A DNA stretch of 64,000 nt from Candidatus Fibrimonadaceae bacterium (GCA_031281265.1 JAITFO010000025.1:1-64000); one strand, 5' to 3'; shown: positions 28,563-37,880, counted from the stretch's first letter. Notes: generated by a model not told the origin, from the letters alone. Numbers and translations are program-made.

Positions 28563-29150
28563 ATGGTTAAAGAAAAAATTAAAGTCAGTAACAATAAAAA
28601 AGTTAAACTTAGCAACCATATTTTCGTTTATATCAGCAAGGATATAAAAGTGCATGGAGTAATGCTCAAAAAGTATAGCGTTGGAATTATTGAAAGTAAA
28701 GATAAAAAAGAAAGCAAAGTTAGTTTCATCTGGTTCAAAGAACCAATTACAGTTCCCAATAGCAGTTATAAAATTTTTGACCCTCAAAAAACAGGCGATT
28801 TGTATTTAAAAAAAGTCTGCAATATATGTCATAGATTGCTGAGCACTAAAACTTTTTCTGAGGGAATTTCGTGTGAAGATTGTAAAAAAATAATAGACGG
28901 AATTAATGCGAGCTCAAAAAAGAAAAAAGCAAAAAAGAAAAATAAAACGGAATTGGATTTTCTCAACTGCCCTGTTTGCTATAAACCAACAATGTCAAAA
29001 TCTACAAGTAAAATAGTCTTAGACCATAGCCATAAAGATCTGCATATTCGTGGCTGGGCTTGCGATAGCTGCAACACTGGCATTGGCAAGTTCAAAGATG
29101 ATATATTATTGTTTGAAGATGCCATAAAATTTTTGAAAACAGATTGTTAA
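28563..29150 (+). CDS. Endonuclease VII-like HNH protein
   Basis: Two CxxC zinc ribbons; LDHSHKDLHIRGWACDSCNTGIGKFKDD; start set at ATG 28563. Confidence 0.72.
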   Translation: MVKEKIKVSNNKKVKLSNHIFVYISKDIKVHGVMLKKYSVGIIESKDKKESKVSFIWFKEPITVPNSSYKIFDPQKTGDLYLKKVCNICHRLLSTKTFSEGISCEDCKKIIDGINASSKKKKAKKKNKTELDFLNCPVCYKPTMSKSTSKIVLDHSHKDLHIRGWACDSCNTGIGKFKDDILLFEDAIKFLKTDC

Positions 29151-29171
29151 GCAACCGCGCCGCTTCTCAAT

Positions 29172-30002
29172 CTATAGTAGTTTTCCCGTAGCAATATCAT
29201 AAGCAGCTTCGTAACGGGCTAAAGCTTCGTGTCTGCGTGATACCTCTTCTGGTTGAAGACCTTGGATGAATTTTCCGTCTCTATATATCATTACCGAATT
29301 GCCGGTTATCCCCCATTTGTTGCTCTTTTGTTCTATGCTGGGGTCAGAAAATTCCACTTGTTGCACTACACCATTTTGAACAACCGCAGCATACGTATCA
29401 CTTTCAATTATTGTAGTCAGAATGTCTAGTATTTCATCATTGCTCATATCTACGGCAACACGGTTAAATTCTCCTTTATTTTTGAGAGCTTCAAGAAAAT
29501 AATCTATCAATTCTGTTTTTTTCTTTTTATCGTCTTCATCTGTTTTATCTTCTCTCTGCGAATTCACTTGTTGATATGAGCCATAAGAGTTATAATCTGT
29601 TCCATATATTGCATTTACTATTCCGTTTATCTCTGGAACAGATTTGCTTAATATGCCCGCTCTATCTGGCGAAACAGATGATACATATTCGTACATTAAC
29701 TCTTTATATTTTTTGTCTTCAAATCTATTTACGGATTCCCCAGCTTTTGCGTGTTCTTTTGCTAATTCCTCTAACGCCCTTAGAATTTCCTCATCGCTCC
29801 TTGTAGGTTCGGTTTTTGTGTTCATCCATTCAGGCAATTTAATGCTGCCATCTCTGAATGGGTCATTATCGATAATTGGCGTGTTTTCTTTTTTGGCTAC
29901 ATCTCCGCCCCAAATAGGAATTGTAAAAGGTATGCTTGAAGTCTGCGATACGTACTGAGCTCCATAGCCGCTGATTACGGCACCATATCCGCCTATTTCC
30001 AT
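29172..30002 (-). CDS. Hypothetical protein, tandem paralog A
   Basis: 276 aa; shares EYVSSVSPDRAGIL and SRRHEALARY motifs with the neighbouring ORF. Confidence 0.6.
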   Translation of the reverse strand: MEIGGYGAVISGYGAQYVSQTSSIPFTIPIWGGDVAKKENTPIIDNDPFRDGSIKLPEWMNTKTEPTRSDEEILRALEELAKEHAKAGESVNRFEDKKYKELMYEYVSSVSPDRAGILSKSVPEINGIVNAIYGTDYNSYGSYQQVNSQREDKTDEDDKKKKTELIDYFLEALKNKGEFNRVAVDMSNDEILDILTTIIESDTYAAVVQNGVVQQVEFSDPSIEQKSNKWGITGNSVMIYRDGKFIQGLQPEEVSRRHEALARYEAAYDIATGKLL

Positions 30003-30082
30003 AAAAACCTCGGTTTAAGTCTTTAAAATTGTACTTGCAAAAATAGTGCCAAAAAAAGTCTAAAACACTAGATATGGGCTTT

Positions 30083-30763
30083 TCAAGCATAAGCATCTAT
30101 AGTAGTTCCGCCTTCAAGGTGTTTTGGACCATTTTTGGCGCCGCTCCACGCTTCGTTGTATATTGAACATATTTCATGCCGCCGTGCACTTTCTTCTTTT
30201 GTTTGGAAATGAGCCCAACCGTTTTGGCTATACTCAGCTATTATGTCTCCATTGCTGTCGTAAAATGCTACATAACTCAATTTATCGCCGTCAAAACTCG
30301 CAAAATAATCATCACTTTTCATATTGACAACTGCATTTTCATCATCTTTCTTTTTTTTATCTCCTTTTTTTTCTGCTTCCAAAAGTATTTCTAGCAATGT
30401 TTTTATTTTTTCATTTTTAAATTTAGCTGTATTTTTGTTATCGAATATTTTTTTTGTTGAATTAGTTATAATACCCTCTCTATCTGGCGAAACTGATGAT
30501 ATGTATTCTTTTTTTAAATCTAAAAACGCTTTTGTAGTTTGAAATTCTCCTTTTGCCGCATCTTCTTTTGCTGTTTTTACAATAGCTTCTTTTAATTCTT
30601 CGTCACTCATTGAAGATTCTGTTTTTGTGTACGCTCCGTTTATCTCGGCCTTTTTAAAATTAGGTAATTTAATGTTCCCTACTTTTGCTCCTGTACCAAA
30701 CCTTTCCTTATTAGCTTGTATGTAATTAAACGCAGCACTATTGACACTGCTAACACCGCTCAT
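30083..30763 (-). CDS. Hypothetical protein, tandem paralog B
   Basis: 226 aa; EYISSVSPDREGII; SARRHEICSIYNEAW. Confidence 0.6.
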   Translation of the reverse strand: MSGVSSVNSAAFNYIQANKERFGTGAKVGNIKLPNFKKAEINGAYTKTESSMSDEELKEAIVKTAKEDAAKGEFQTTKAFLDLKKEYISSVSPDREGIITNSTKKIFDNKNTAKFKNEKIKTLLEILLEAEKKGDKKKKDDENAVVNMKSDDYFASFDGDKLSYVAFYDSNGDIIAEYSQNGWAHFQTKEESARRHEICSIYNEAWSGAKNGPKHLEGGTTIDAYA

Positions 30764-30885
30764 AAAAAACCTCGCTCTTTAATGTTTTAAAATTATACGT
30801 GCAAAAATTATGCCTTAAAAAAGCCTATTTTGTTTTATTTTTTTCGGTAAAAAAAGGCTAAAGTTTTTACAATAATATGCCGATA

Positions 30886-31239
30886 TTAAATAGAAATATC
30901 AAAGATCTGTTTCAAACTATAATCCACTTGTGAAATGAGATGTTTTGGAAGCATAGAAACAAAACCCATCAAGTATGTTTTGTCTAAGGTTATAATTTGA
31001 GAAATATTTATTACAGAAGATTTTTCGAGTTTAGAAATATTTTTTTCTAATAAAATATTAAATGGAGCATTTGCCAAATGTAAATTAGATGTTATTACTG
31101 CACAGATAACAGTATTTATTTCACTTTTATTAAAAATATCATTTTGAACTATTAAAACCGGTCGTCTTTTAGCTGGCTCGGAGCCTCTAGGACTAGGTAA
31201 GTTAGCCCACCAAATTTCACCTTTTATCAAGTTTACCAA
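30886..31239 (-). CDS. Type II toxin, PemK/MazF family
   Basis: KGEIWWANLPSPRGSEPAKRRPVLIVQND; overlaps upstream antitoxin ORF. Confidence 0.88.
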   Translation of the reverse strand: MVNLIKGEIWWANLPSPRGSEPAKRRPVLIVQNDIFNKSEINTVICAVITSNLHLANAPFNILLEKNISKLEKSSVINISQIITLDKTYLMGFVSMLPKHLISQVDYSLKQIFDISI

Positions 31240-31466
31240 TCCTCACTTATAATTGAATTTTGAACAAATTCAATATCTTTTTCCAGTTTGGAATTTATTT
31301 TTGGATAAACTTTATTTAAGGATGTTAGAATATCGTCATCTTTGTGATTTTGAACAAACTCTTTTATTGCAATAATGTAAATAGTTTCAACTGGAACTTC
31401 ACGACGTTTTGCGATTTGCTCAACATCTTTTGAAATATCCGTTTCAATAAATAGAGATGTTTCCAT
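31233..31466 (-). CDS. Putative antitoxin partner of MazF-like toxin
   Basis: 77 aa ORF directly upstream, 7-bp overlap with toxin. Confidence 0.65.
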   Translation of the reverse strand: METSLFIETDISKDVEQIAKRREVPVETIYIIAIKEFVQNHKDDDILTSLNKVYPKINSKLEKDIEFVQNSIISEDW

Positions 31467-31542
31467 ACTGGGAATATAGAAAAATTAAATTATGCCTTGA
31501 AAAAGTTCGTTACCTCTAATTTTTTCTACATTCTGATAAATA

Positions 31543-32178
31543 ATGCCATATATACTTGACCTAGACGGAACTTTGATGGATTCCATCGAAGATTTGGGAC
31601 ACGCAATAAACTACGCGCTCTCAGAACTTGGATTTCCAACTTATAGCAATGAAGAGGTAAAAACATTTGTAGGCAACGGTTCGCTGAATTTTGTTTTGAG
31701 AAGTCTGGGCGAGAACGGCAAAGATAGACTGGACGAAGTTTTAGCGCTGTTTATGGAATTTTACAGCGAACACTGCATGGACAATGTGAAACCGTACCCA
31801 GGGGTTTTGGAATTTTTGGAAAAAAATTCCGGCAAGTGCGCCATCTTGACAAATAAATCCGCAGGGCAAACGATGAAAATTTTGGATAAGTTCAATTTGC
31901 AAAGGCACTTCACCTGCATTTTGGGCGGAGATACCGCACCAAAAATAAAGCCAAGCCCAAGCGGTATTCTAAAGATAATCGAGGTTTCAAAATGGAACCC
32001 AAGCGAAACGCTTATGGTTGGCGATGATGTTCCAGATATTGGCGCAGCGCGGGCGGCTGGCATAAAAGTCGCGGTAATTCTCAGCGGCTTTGGCAGGTCT
32101 AACGAGCTTTTGGAATTAAAACCAGATTACGCTTATAAAACATTTCAGGAATTTGCTAATTTAACCACTCATGAATAA
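31543..32178 (+). CDS. HAD-family phosphatase (phosphoglycolate phosphatase-like)
   Basis: DLDGTLMDS; AILTNKS; MVGDDVPDIGAARAAG. Confidence 0.88.
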   Translation: MPYILDLDGTLMDSIEDLGHAINYALSELGFPTYSNEEVKTFVGNGSLNFVLRSLGENGKDRLDEVLALFMEFYSEHCMDNVKPYPGVLEFLEKNSGKCAILTNKSAGQTMKILDKFNLQRHFTCILGGDTAPKIKPSPSGILKIIEVSKWNPSETLMVGDDVPDIGAARAAGIKVAVILSGFGRSNELLELKPDYAYKTFQEFANLTTHE

Positions 32179-32875
32179 AATTTTAATAATTGCATTGCTC
32201 ACATTAACTGCTGGTTTTTCATTTTCTCAAGAAAGCACATTTAAATTAGGGGCAAGAGCTGGGTTTAACCTATATAATGTCTTTTGGAATGGCAAACCGC
32301 CCGGCATGGGTATGGGCTATGGCGGTGGAATAACGGGAGTGTTTCCAATTACAGGTTCTCTGGCTTTTAACCCTGAAGTGAATTTTTATCGCAGAAACGT
32401 GTATAATCATGAATTATCCGGCGATGAAAAGATCGAGATACCTGCGGGTCCAATGATGGGAACGAAAGTTGGAGGAACTATTAAAGAAAATATGACTGAG
32501 TTTGCTGTGGGAGTACCTTTATTGCTTCAGTTTACTCCTATTTCAGATGTACCGTTTTATGTTATTGGAGGAGTACTTTTCACTATTCCTATATCAACCA
32601 AACTTGAATGTGATATGTCTTTGAACCCACCTTGGTCTGCTATGGACAGAAGTGAAACTATGGATTTTAAAAATAGATCCAAGGTTGATGTTGGTATTGT
32701 GTTGGGAACTGGTTATTATATAACCAAAAATTTTGCAGTTGATATTAGAGGGTCTGTGGATTTAACAGATATATCTTCAGAGAAAAATTACCGCAATCCT
32801 CCTTACAACCCGTTCAGGCACGATAAAACCTGGCTTATCCAATACGGGCTTGGCATAAACTATTTACTAAATTAA
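32171..32875 (+). CDS. Outer-membrane beta-barrel (porin-like) protein
   Basis: Signal peptide; alternating aromatic/Gly pattern (LGARAGFNLYNVFW...); terminal YGLGINYLLN. Confidence 0.65.
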   Translation: MNKILIIALLTLTAGFSFSQESTFKLGARAGFNLYNVFWNGKPPGMGMGYGGGITGVFPITGSLAFNPEVNFYRRNVYNHELSGDEKIEIPAGPMMGTKVGGTIKENMTEFAVGVPLLLQFTPISDVPFYVIGGVLFTIPISTKLECDMSLNPPWSAMDRSETMDFKNRSKVDVGIVLGTGYYITKNFAVDIRGSVDLTDISSEKNYRNPPYNPFRHDKTWLIQYGLGINYLLN

Positions 32876-32894
32876 CCCTATACAATGGGGTAAT

Positions 32895-33908
32895 ATGATT
32901 AAAGAAGCGATTAAGGAAGCAGCGAGCCGCAATAATTTAAGCTACGAAACCGCAGAAGCTGTGATGGACGAGATAATGCAGGGCGCGGCTTCTGATATAC
33001 AGATGGCGGCTTACCTAACAGCCATGTCCGTGAAAGGCGAAACCATAGACGAAATAACCGGCTCGGCAGCGGGAATGCGCAAACATTGCATAAGGCTTTT
33101 GCACGATATGGAAGTTTTGGAAATAGTGGGGACAGGCGGAGATAAATCCAACAGCTTCAACATTTCAACCACATCGGCTATAGTGACATCCGCAGCGGGC
33201 ATTCCTGTTGCAAAGCACGGCAACCGCGCAGCTTCCAGCAAATGCGGCTCGGCAGATGTTTTGGAAGCGCTTGGCGTGGACATAACCGTAAAGCCCGAAC
33301 ACAGCTTGCTCATGCTCAAAACCATAAACATCTGTTTTCTATTTGCGCAAAACTACCACATAGCCATGAGATATGTAGGGCCTGTGCGCAGAGAGCTTGG
33401 GATTCGCACTATTTTTAATATTTTAGGACCCCTTGTAAACCCTGCCGGAGCGAACATGGAACTGCTCGGCGTTTACGAAGAATCAATGGTAAAGCCAATG
33501 GCGCAGGTTCTCTGCAATTTGGGGGTTAAGAATGCCTTTGTTGTATTTGGACAAGATGGCCTAGACGAAATTTCCATGAGTGCGCCAACTAGCATCTGCG
33601 AAGTGCGAGACGGAGATTTAAATTCCTTTGAAATAACCCCTGAGCAATTTGGGTTTAAGCGTTGCAACAAAGCTGAGCTTGTGGGTGGTTCCCCGCAGGA
33701 AAACGCATTCATAACAAGGGAAATACTAAACGGTAGAGGCGGTGCAAAAAAGGATGCGGTTATATTGAATTCCGCAGCCGCCATACACATAGCAAAACCA
33801 AAAATCAGTTTCAGCGATGCCGTGAAAGTGGCAACAGAAACAATAGCCAGCGGTAAAGCCCTTGAACAGCTCGAAAAATTTATCGCGTATTCAAAGGCAA
33901 GTACATGA
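32895..33908 (+). CDS. trpD: Anthranilate phosphoribosyltransferase
   Basis: EIVGTGGDKSNSFNISTTSAIV; KHGNRAASSKCGSADVLEALG. Confidence 0.95.
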   Translation: MIKEAIKEAASRNNLSYETAEAVMDEIMQGAASDIQMAAYLTAMSVKGETIDEITGSAAGMRKHCIRLLHDMEVLEIVGTGGDKSNSFNISTTSAIVTSAAGIPVAKHGNRAASSKCGSADVLEALGVDITVKPEHSLLMLKTINICFLFAQNYHIAMRYVGPVRRELGIRTIFNILGPLVNPAGANMELLGVYEESMVKPMAQVLCNLGVKNAFVVFGQDGLDEISMSAPTSICEVRDGDLNSFEITPEQFGFKRCNKAELVGGSPQENAFITREILNGRGGAKKDAVILNSAAAIHIAKPKISFSDAVKVATETIASGKALEQLEKFIAYSKAST

Positions 33909-34681
33909 TACTGAACAAGATAGCGGAAAAAACCCGCGAACGTGTTGAGAACCTGAAAAAAGCAAAACCCTTTGCCGAGATAAAAATGCAGGCGGAATCA
34001 TTGCCAAAAGATAACGCTTTTGCATTTGAAAAAGCCCTTTCTGTGCCGGAGCTATCTTTTATATGCGAGGTTAAAAAGGCTTCCCCGTCAAAAGGGGTTA
34101 TCGCGGAGGATTTTCCCTATACAGACATTGCACGGGAATATGAGGAGGCAGGTGCTGCCGCTATTTCCGTTTTAACCGAGCCGGACTTTTTTTTAGGAAG
34201 CGATTTGTATTTAAAGGAAATTTCAAAAGTGGTAAACCTGCCGCTTTTGCGTAAGGATTTCACAATAGACCCGTATCAAATATACGAAGCAAAAATAATA
34301 GGTGCCTCCGCGGTATTGCTGATTTGTGCGTTGCTAGACACAAAAACGCTCGCTGAATACATAGAGATAGCAGATAGCTTGGGTTTATCTGCTATAACGG
34401 AAACGCACGATGAAAACGAAGTAAAATCCGCTCTTGAAGCAAAAGCCCGGATAATAGGCGTGAACAACCGCGATTTGAAAACCTTTGAGGTAAACATTGA
34501 AACCAGCGTAAAACTGCGTAAATTGGTTCCAGACAATGTTCTGTTTGTATCGGAAAGCGGCATAAGAACAAGAGAGGATATTCTGCGCTTAGGCAGGGTG
34601 AACGCAGTGTTAATAGGCGAAACCCTTATGCGAAGCGAGGATAAGAAAGCAAAGATAAAATCCCTGCTCGCTCACGGCTGA
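33905..34681 (+). CDS. trpC: Indole-3-glycerol phosphate synthase
   Basis: FICEVKKASPSKGVI; LLRKDFTIDPYQIYEAK; VNNRDLKTFEV. Confidence 0.95.
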   Translation: MILNKIAEKTRERVENLKKAKPFAEIKMQAESLPKDNAFAFEKALSVPELSFICEVKKASPSKGVIAEDFPYTDIAREYEEAGAAAISVLTEPDFFLGSDLYLKEISKVVNLPLLRKDFTIDPYQIYEAKIIGASAVLLICALLDTKTLAEYIEIADSLGLSAITETHDENEVKSALEAKARIIGVNNRDLKTFEVNIETSVKLRKLVPDNVLFVSESGIRTREDILRLGRVNAVLIGETLMRSEDKKAKIKSLLAHG

Positions 34682-34682
34682 T
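34657..34682. repeat. 26-bp direct repeat, copy 1 (trpC 3' end)
   Basis: aaaatccctgctcgctcacggctgat, identical to 35461-35486. Confidence 0.9.
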
Positions 34683-34688
34683 ACATAG

Positions 34689-34853
34689 TTACTTCGCTTT
34701 TATAGTACCGTTTGGATAAACATAAACTATTTTCCCTTCTAGGGAATATACATTTGGCAAACCCAATCTATGATTTTCCTCTTGAGCTTTTTTTGCACCC
34801 CTATTAGCCAAGCGAGTAATTTTTGCAGCAAATTCAAAATCTTCCTTATCCAT
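34689..34853 (-). CDS. Small partner protein of zeta-like toxin (putative antitoxin)
   Basis: MDKEDFEFAAKITRLANRGAKKAQEENHRLGLPNVYSLEGKIVYVYPNGTIKAK; a 66-aa form starting at 34889 is also possible. Confidence 0.65.
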   Translation of the reverse strand: MDKEDFEFAAKITRLANRGAKKAQEENHRLGLPNVYSLEGKIVYVYPNGTIKAK

Positions 34854-35424
34854 TTGCGTCTCCCAAAAACAAGTTGTAAAGTTCTTCATTGAAAATAATC
34901 ATATTATTTTGCACTCCCTGAGCAACTTCTATGTATTTTTCCCCACCGTTAAAATACAAAAACCATTGATCAATTGAATTTTTTATATCGAAAAAATTAT
35001 TTTTGCTCCTAAAAAACCTACGAATAACGTCTTCATCAGGAATACTATGACCACCTTTTGATACTCTGATATTTATTCTATCTATACACAAATTTGGGCT
35101 ATCCAAAAAAATATACAACATTTTTATTTCATATCCACTTTGTTTAAACCGCTCAATCATTCTTTTATGATACTTGCCAGAAAGCGTTGTTTCTATTGCA
35201 AATGATTTCCCTTGTTCCAAATATTCATCCATTTTTCTAAAAAATTCTCTGCCTGCCTGCATATACACTTTAGAAACATCATTTGGATTTATGCTTTTCG
35301 CAATTTCATCAGCGTTCAAAAATTCCAAATTCTCATTTTCTAGCAATTCCTTCGCAAGAGTAGTTTTACCGCTACCGTTAGGTCCTGATATTATATAAAG
35401 ATATGGTTTCGCTATAGAAGTCAT
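34846..35424 (-). CDS. Zeta-toxin-like P-loop protein
   Basis: YIISGPNGSGKTTLAKELL; NADEIAKSINP; FAIETTLSGKYH. Confidence 0.8.
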   Translation of the reverse strand: MTSIAKPYLYIISGPNGSGKTTLAKELLENENLEFLNADEIAKSINPNDVSKVYMQAGREFFRKMDEYLEQGKSFAIETTLSGKYHKRMIERFKQSGYEIKMLYIFLDSPNLCIDRINIRVSKGGHSIPDEDVIRRFFRSKNNFFDIKNSIDQWFLYFNGGEKYIEVAQGVQNNMIIFNEELYNLFLGDANG

Positions 35425-35460
35425 TATTTCTATTGCGTAATATATAAAAACTGTACCAAA

Positions 35461-35486
35461 AAAATCCCTGCTCGCTCACGGCTGAT
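35461..35486. repeat. 26-bp direct repeat, copy 2
   Basis: aaaatccctgctcgctcacggctgat, identical to 34657-34682. Confidence 0.9.
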
Positions 35487-37425
35487 TTTGCATATTTACA
35501 TTGTCATACGCTTTAAAATAAAACAACGGGGTTTGAACGTTATCCATAATCAAGGTAACTGTTCCATATCGCTGTAGAACGTTAAGCCCTGGTTCTATCC
35601 CCATTTTCCAGTGTTGAAATAACAGATATACTTTCGGATATCGAAGTATAGACATTAACTCCGGCCCAAGTTTGTTTTGGTTCCATTCTTCTCTGCTAAC
35701 TCCGTAAATAATGTTATCTTGCGTTACTCTTCCTATTTTAGTTTTATAATCGTTTTTGAACTTAAGAGTGGGTATCGCCGCTTTATAAACGTACAATTTT
35801 TCGTCATTTTTGATATGGTCTTTGACATATTGAATTAATGGATTTGGTTCTTCACGAGTCACATATATGCGACCTTTGAATGTGTTTAAACCTGCTTCGT
35901 AAACCCAGTTCAAAGTTATTCCCAAAAATAAGCAAAAGACTGCTCTTTTGATTACGATATTGTTGATTTTTGAAATAAAATCAAACCCTGCGGAAGAATA
36001 GAGCAGTATAACGGCGGGCAAAAACATCCACAGCCTCGGGTTAAGAGGCCATTTCCCTATGGATGACGCCAAAACAGCAAAAAACATGGACAGTATGATC
36101 GAATACACAATCTTATTCTTTTGTTTAATCAATGAATAAACACCGAGCAATGCAAACGGAACAAAAACGTAAACCAATGTGGAATCAAAACCTTTGACTA
36201 CAGTTGAGTCGAATATACCTATAAGTTCGGCTATCAGCTTGGTTTTACCCCGTGTGTTATTTAAAAAACTGGTTATGGACTCAGACACAAATTGTGTCCG
36301 CAATAGGTAATACAAGCCAAATATCACGGCAATCGACAATACGCGCGCTGAAATTGGAATGAGCCGTTCCCTGCCCCTTGCAAAAACCTCGATTAAAAGC
36401 TCCAAAATCAGTATCCCGCCTGCAAAAAAGGCAGCCGGAGGGCAAAAACCGAGTATCAACACATAAAAAGCGGTTAGATAAATAAAAGGCAGTTTCTTTC
36501 TCGTATATAAAAGATATAGTGAAATCACAAGGACAATGGAAAAAACTTCAAACAAAGTTCTATCGGGAAATTTGTTCCAGTCAGCATCCATAATTTTCTG
36601 CACCGGCAGCATCCACCAATAATAGTACAGACCAAATATCGCAATTATAGACACGCCTGTCATTGCAATATTCAGAGCACCTATTTTGTCTCTAGCCAAT
36701 GCCAAAGCCAAAAACTCCGCCGCCAGTATCCCGCCTACAAAAAAGATAGCCGGAGTGCAAAAACCGAGTATCAACACATAAAAAACGGTTAGTTTTATAA
36801 GGGATAGTTTGTTTTGCGTGTAGAAAGCGTGGAGCAAAAGAGCAAGAACAACAAAAAAAGCATCACTCATATACGGCTTTAGCTCGTTGGAATAATAAAT
36901 ATAATTTGGCACAACCGCCGTCAAAGCCAAAACAAGCCAAGTTTTTATGTTATCTATTTTTAGAATTTTTTTCAGGAAAATCCATTCGCAAACCAAAAGC
37001 CCTAGAAACGAAAATAGTGAAAACAAGCGCAGCGAATTTTCTGAAGCACCCAAAATGGAACAAATGACCTTTACAGCAATCACATACAGAATCGGAGCCG
37101 ATTGCCCGTTGCTGAGCGGCGGCACGAGCAACTCCGCCCAGTTTCGGGAAACAATGCTCTCGGCAAGCAGAGCCTCGTCAAGCCACAATGAACGGTATTC
37201 TACAAACATAACTATTCTTGCTATAATGCTCACGGCAATTATCAGCATAGAAATAATTATAAAGATTTTTTCTCCAAAATTTTCAGGAGACGGTGGCGGT
37301 TTTTTGAACTTCCGGCGCTGGCGTTGGGCAATTATTTTTGGGTTTTTGGTCATGGCTGGAACGTAAATATATAAAAAAATGACAAATCCCCGCTCGCCCC
37401 TAGCTAAATGGCTTAGCTCTCCCAA
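35476..37425 (-). CDS. Polytopic glycosyltransferase-like (GT39/PMT-type) membrane protein with internal duplication
   Basis: 649 aa; EYRSLWLDEALLAESIVSRNW typical of PMT/ArnT-like proteins; start may be at the downstream Met of MTKNPKII. Confidence 0.7.
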   Translation of the reverse strand: MGELSHLARGERGFVIFLYIYVPAMTKNPKIIAQRQRRKFKKPPPSPENFGEKIFIIISMLIIAVSIIARIVMFVEYRSLWLDEALLAESIVSRNWAELLVPPLSNGQSAPILYVIAVKVICSILGASENSLRLFSLFSFLGLLVCEWIFLKKILKIDNIKTWLVLALTAVVPNYIYYSNELKPYMSDAFFVVLALLLHAFYTQNKLSLIKLTVFYVLILGFCTPAIFFVGGILAAEFLALALARDKIGALNIAMTGVSIIAIFGLYYYWWMLPVQKIMDADWNKFPDRTLFEVFSIVLVISLYLLYTRKKLPFIYLTAFYVLILGFCPPAAFFAGGILILELLIEVFARGRERLIPISARVLSIAVIFGLYYLLRTQFVSESITSFLNNTRGKTKLIAELIGIFDSTVVKGFDSTLVYVFVPFALLGVYSLIKQKNKIVYSIILSMFFAVLASSIGKWPLNPRLWMFLPAVILLYSSAGFDFISKINNIVIKRAVFCLFLGITLNWVYEAGLNTFKGRIYVTREEPNPLIQYVKDHIKNDEKLYVYKAAIPTLKFKNDYKTKIGRVTQDNIIYGVSREEWNQNKLGPELMSILRYPKVYLLFQHWKMGIEPGLNVLQRYGTVTLIMDNVQTPLFYFKAYDNVNMQNQP

Positions 37426-37464
37426 GCGGAAGTGGCTTAACCAGCATTTACTATATTCTTACCT

Positions 37465-37875
37465 ATGAGTAGAAACTTAAGTATATTGACAAAAATAGGC
37501 GCGTTGGCGGCAGGTATGTTCTTAATCGGGGCCTGTTCCCCATCTGGTGGATTAAAAAAAGTAGATAATTTATACTGCATGGACGCCAGGTGTTCCAACG
37601 ATTACGAAACTAGGTGCGACTGCATTGAAAACAACGATTACACAGTTGGGGGAATATACTCCGAAAAAGGCTCTTACCCCATTAAAGGCGAAAACGTTGA
37701 ATTGCGCTGCCCCGGTACTAAAACACTTGTTTTTTATAATATGTCATTTAGCGGAGACCCCATAGAAAAAAGGACTGAGAAAGAAAATGGCGATGGTGTT
37801 GACATGGAAAATACGTCGGCTTTTGAACAGAGCAAAGGTTTTTGCAGCGTAGAAGACGACGATGACGATGATTAA
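37465..37875 (+). CDS. Lipoprotein, unknown function
   Basis: Lipobox FLIGAC; acidic tail. Confidence 0.6.
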   Translation: MSRNLSILTKIGALAAGMFLIGACSPSGGLKKVDNLYCMDARCSNDYETRCDCIENNDYTVGGIYSEKGSYPIKGENVELRCPGTKTLVFYNMSFSGDPIEKRTEKENGDGVDMENTSAFEQSKGFCSVEDDDDDD

Positions 37876-37880
37876 ATATT

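Noticed and set aside
37401-37418. Hairpin tagctaaatggcttagct upstream of the lipoprotein as a trp attenuator
   Set aside because: No Trp-rich leader peptide and no alternative stem; short stem only.
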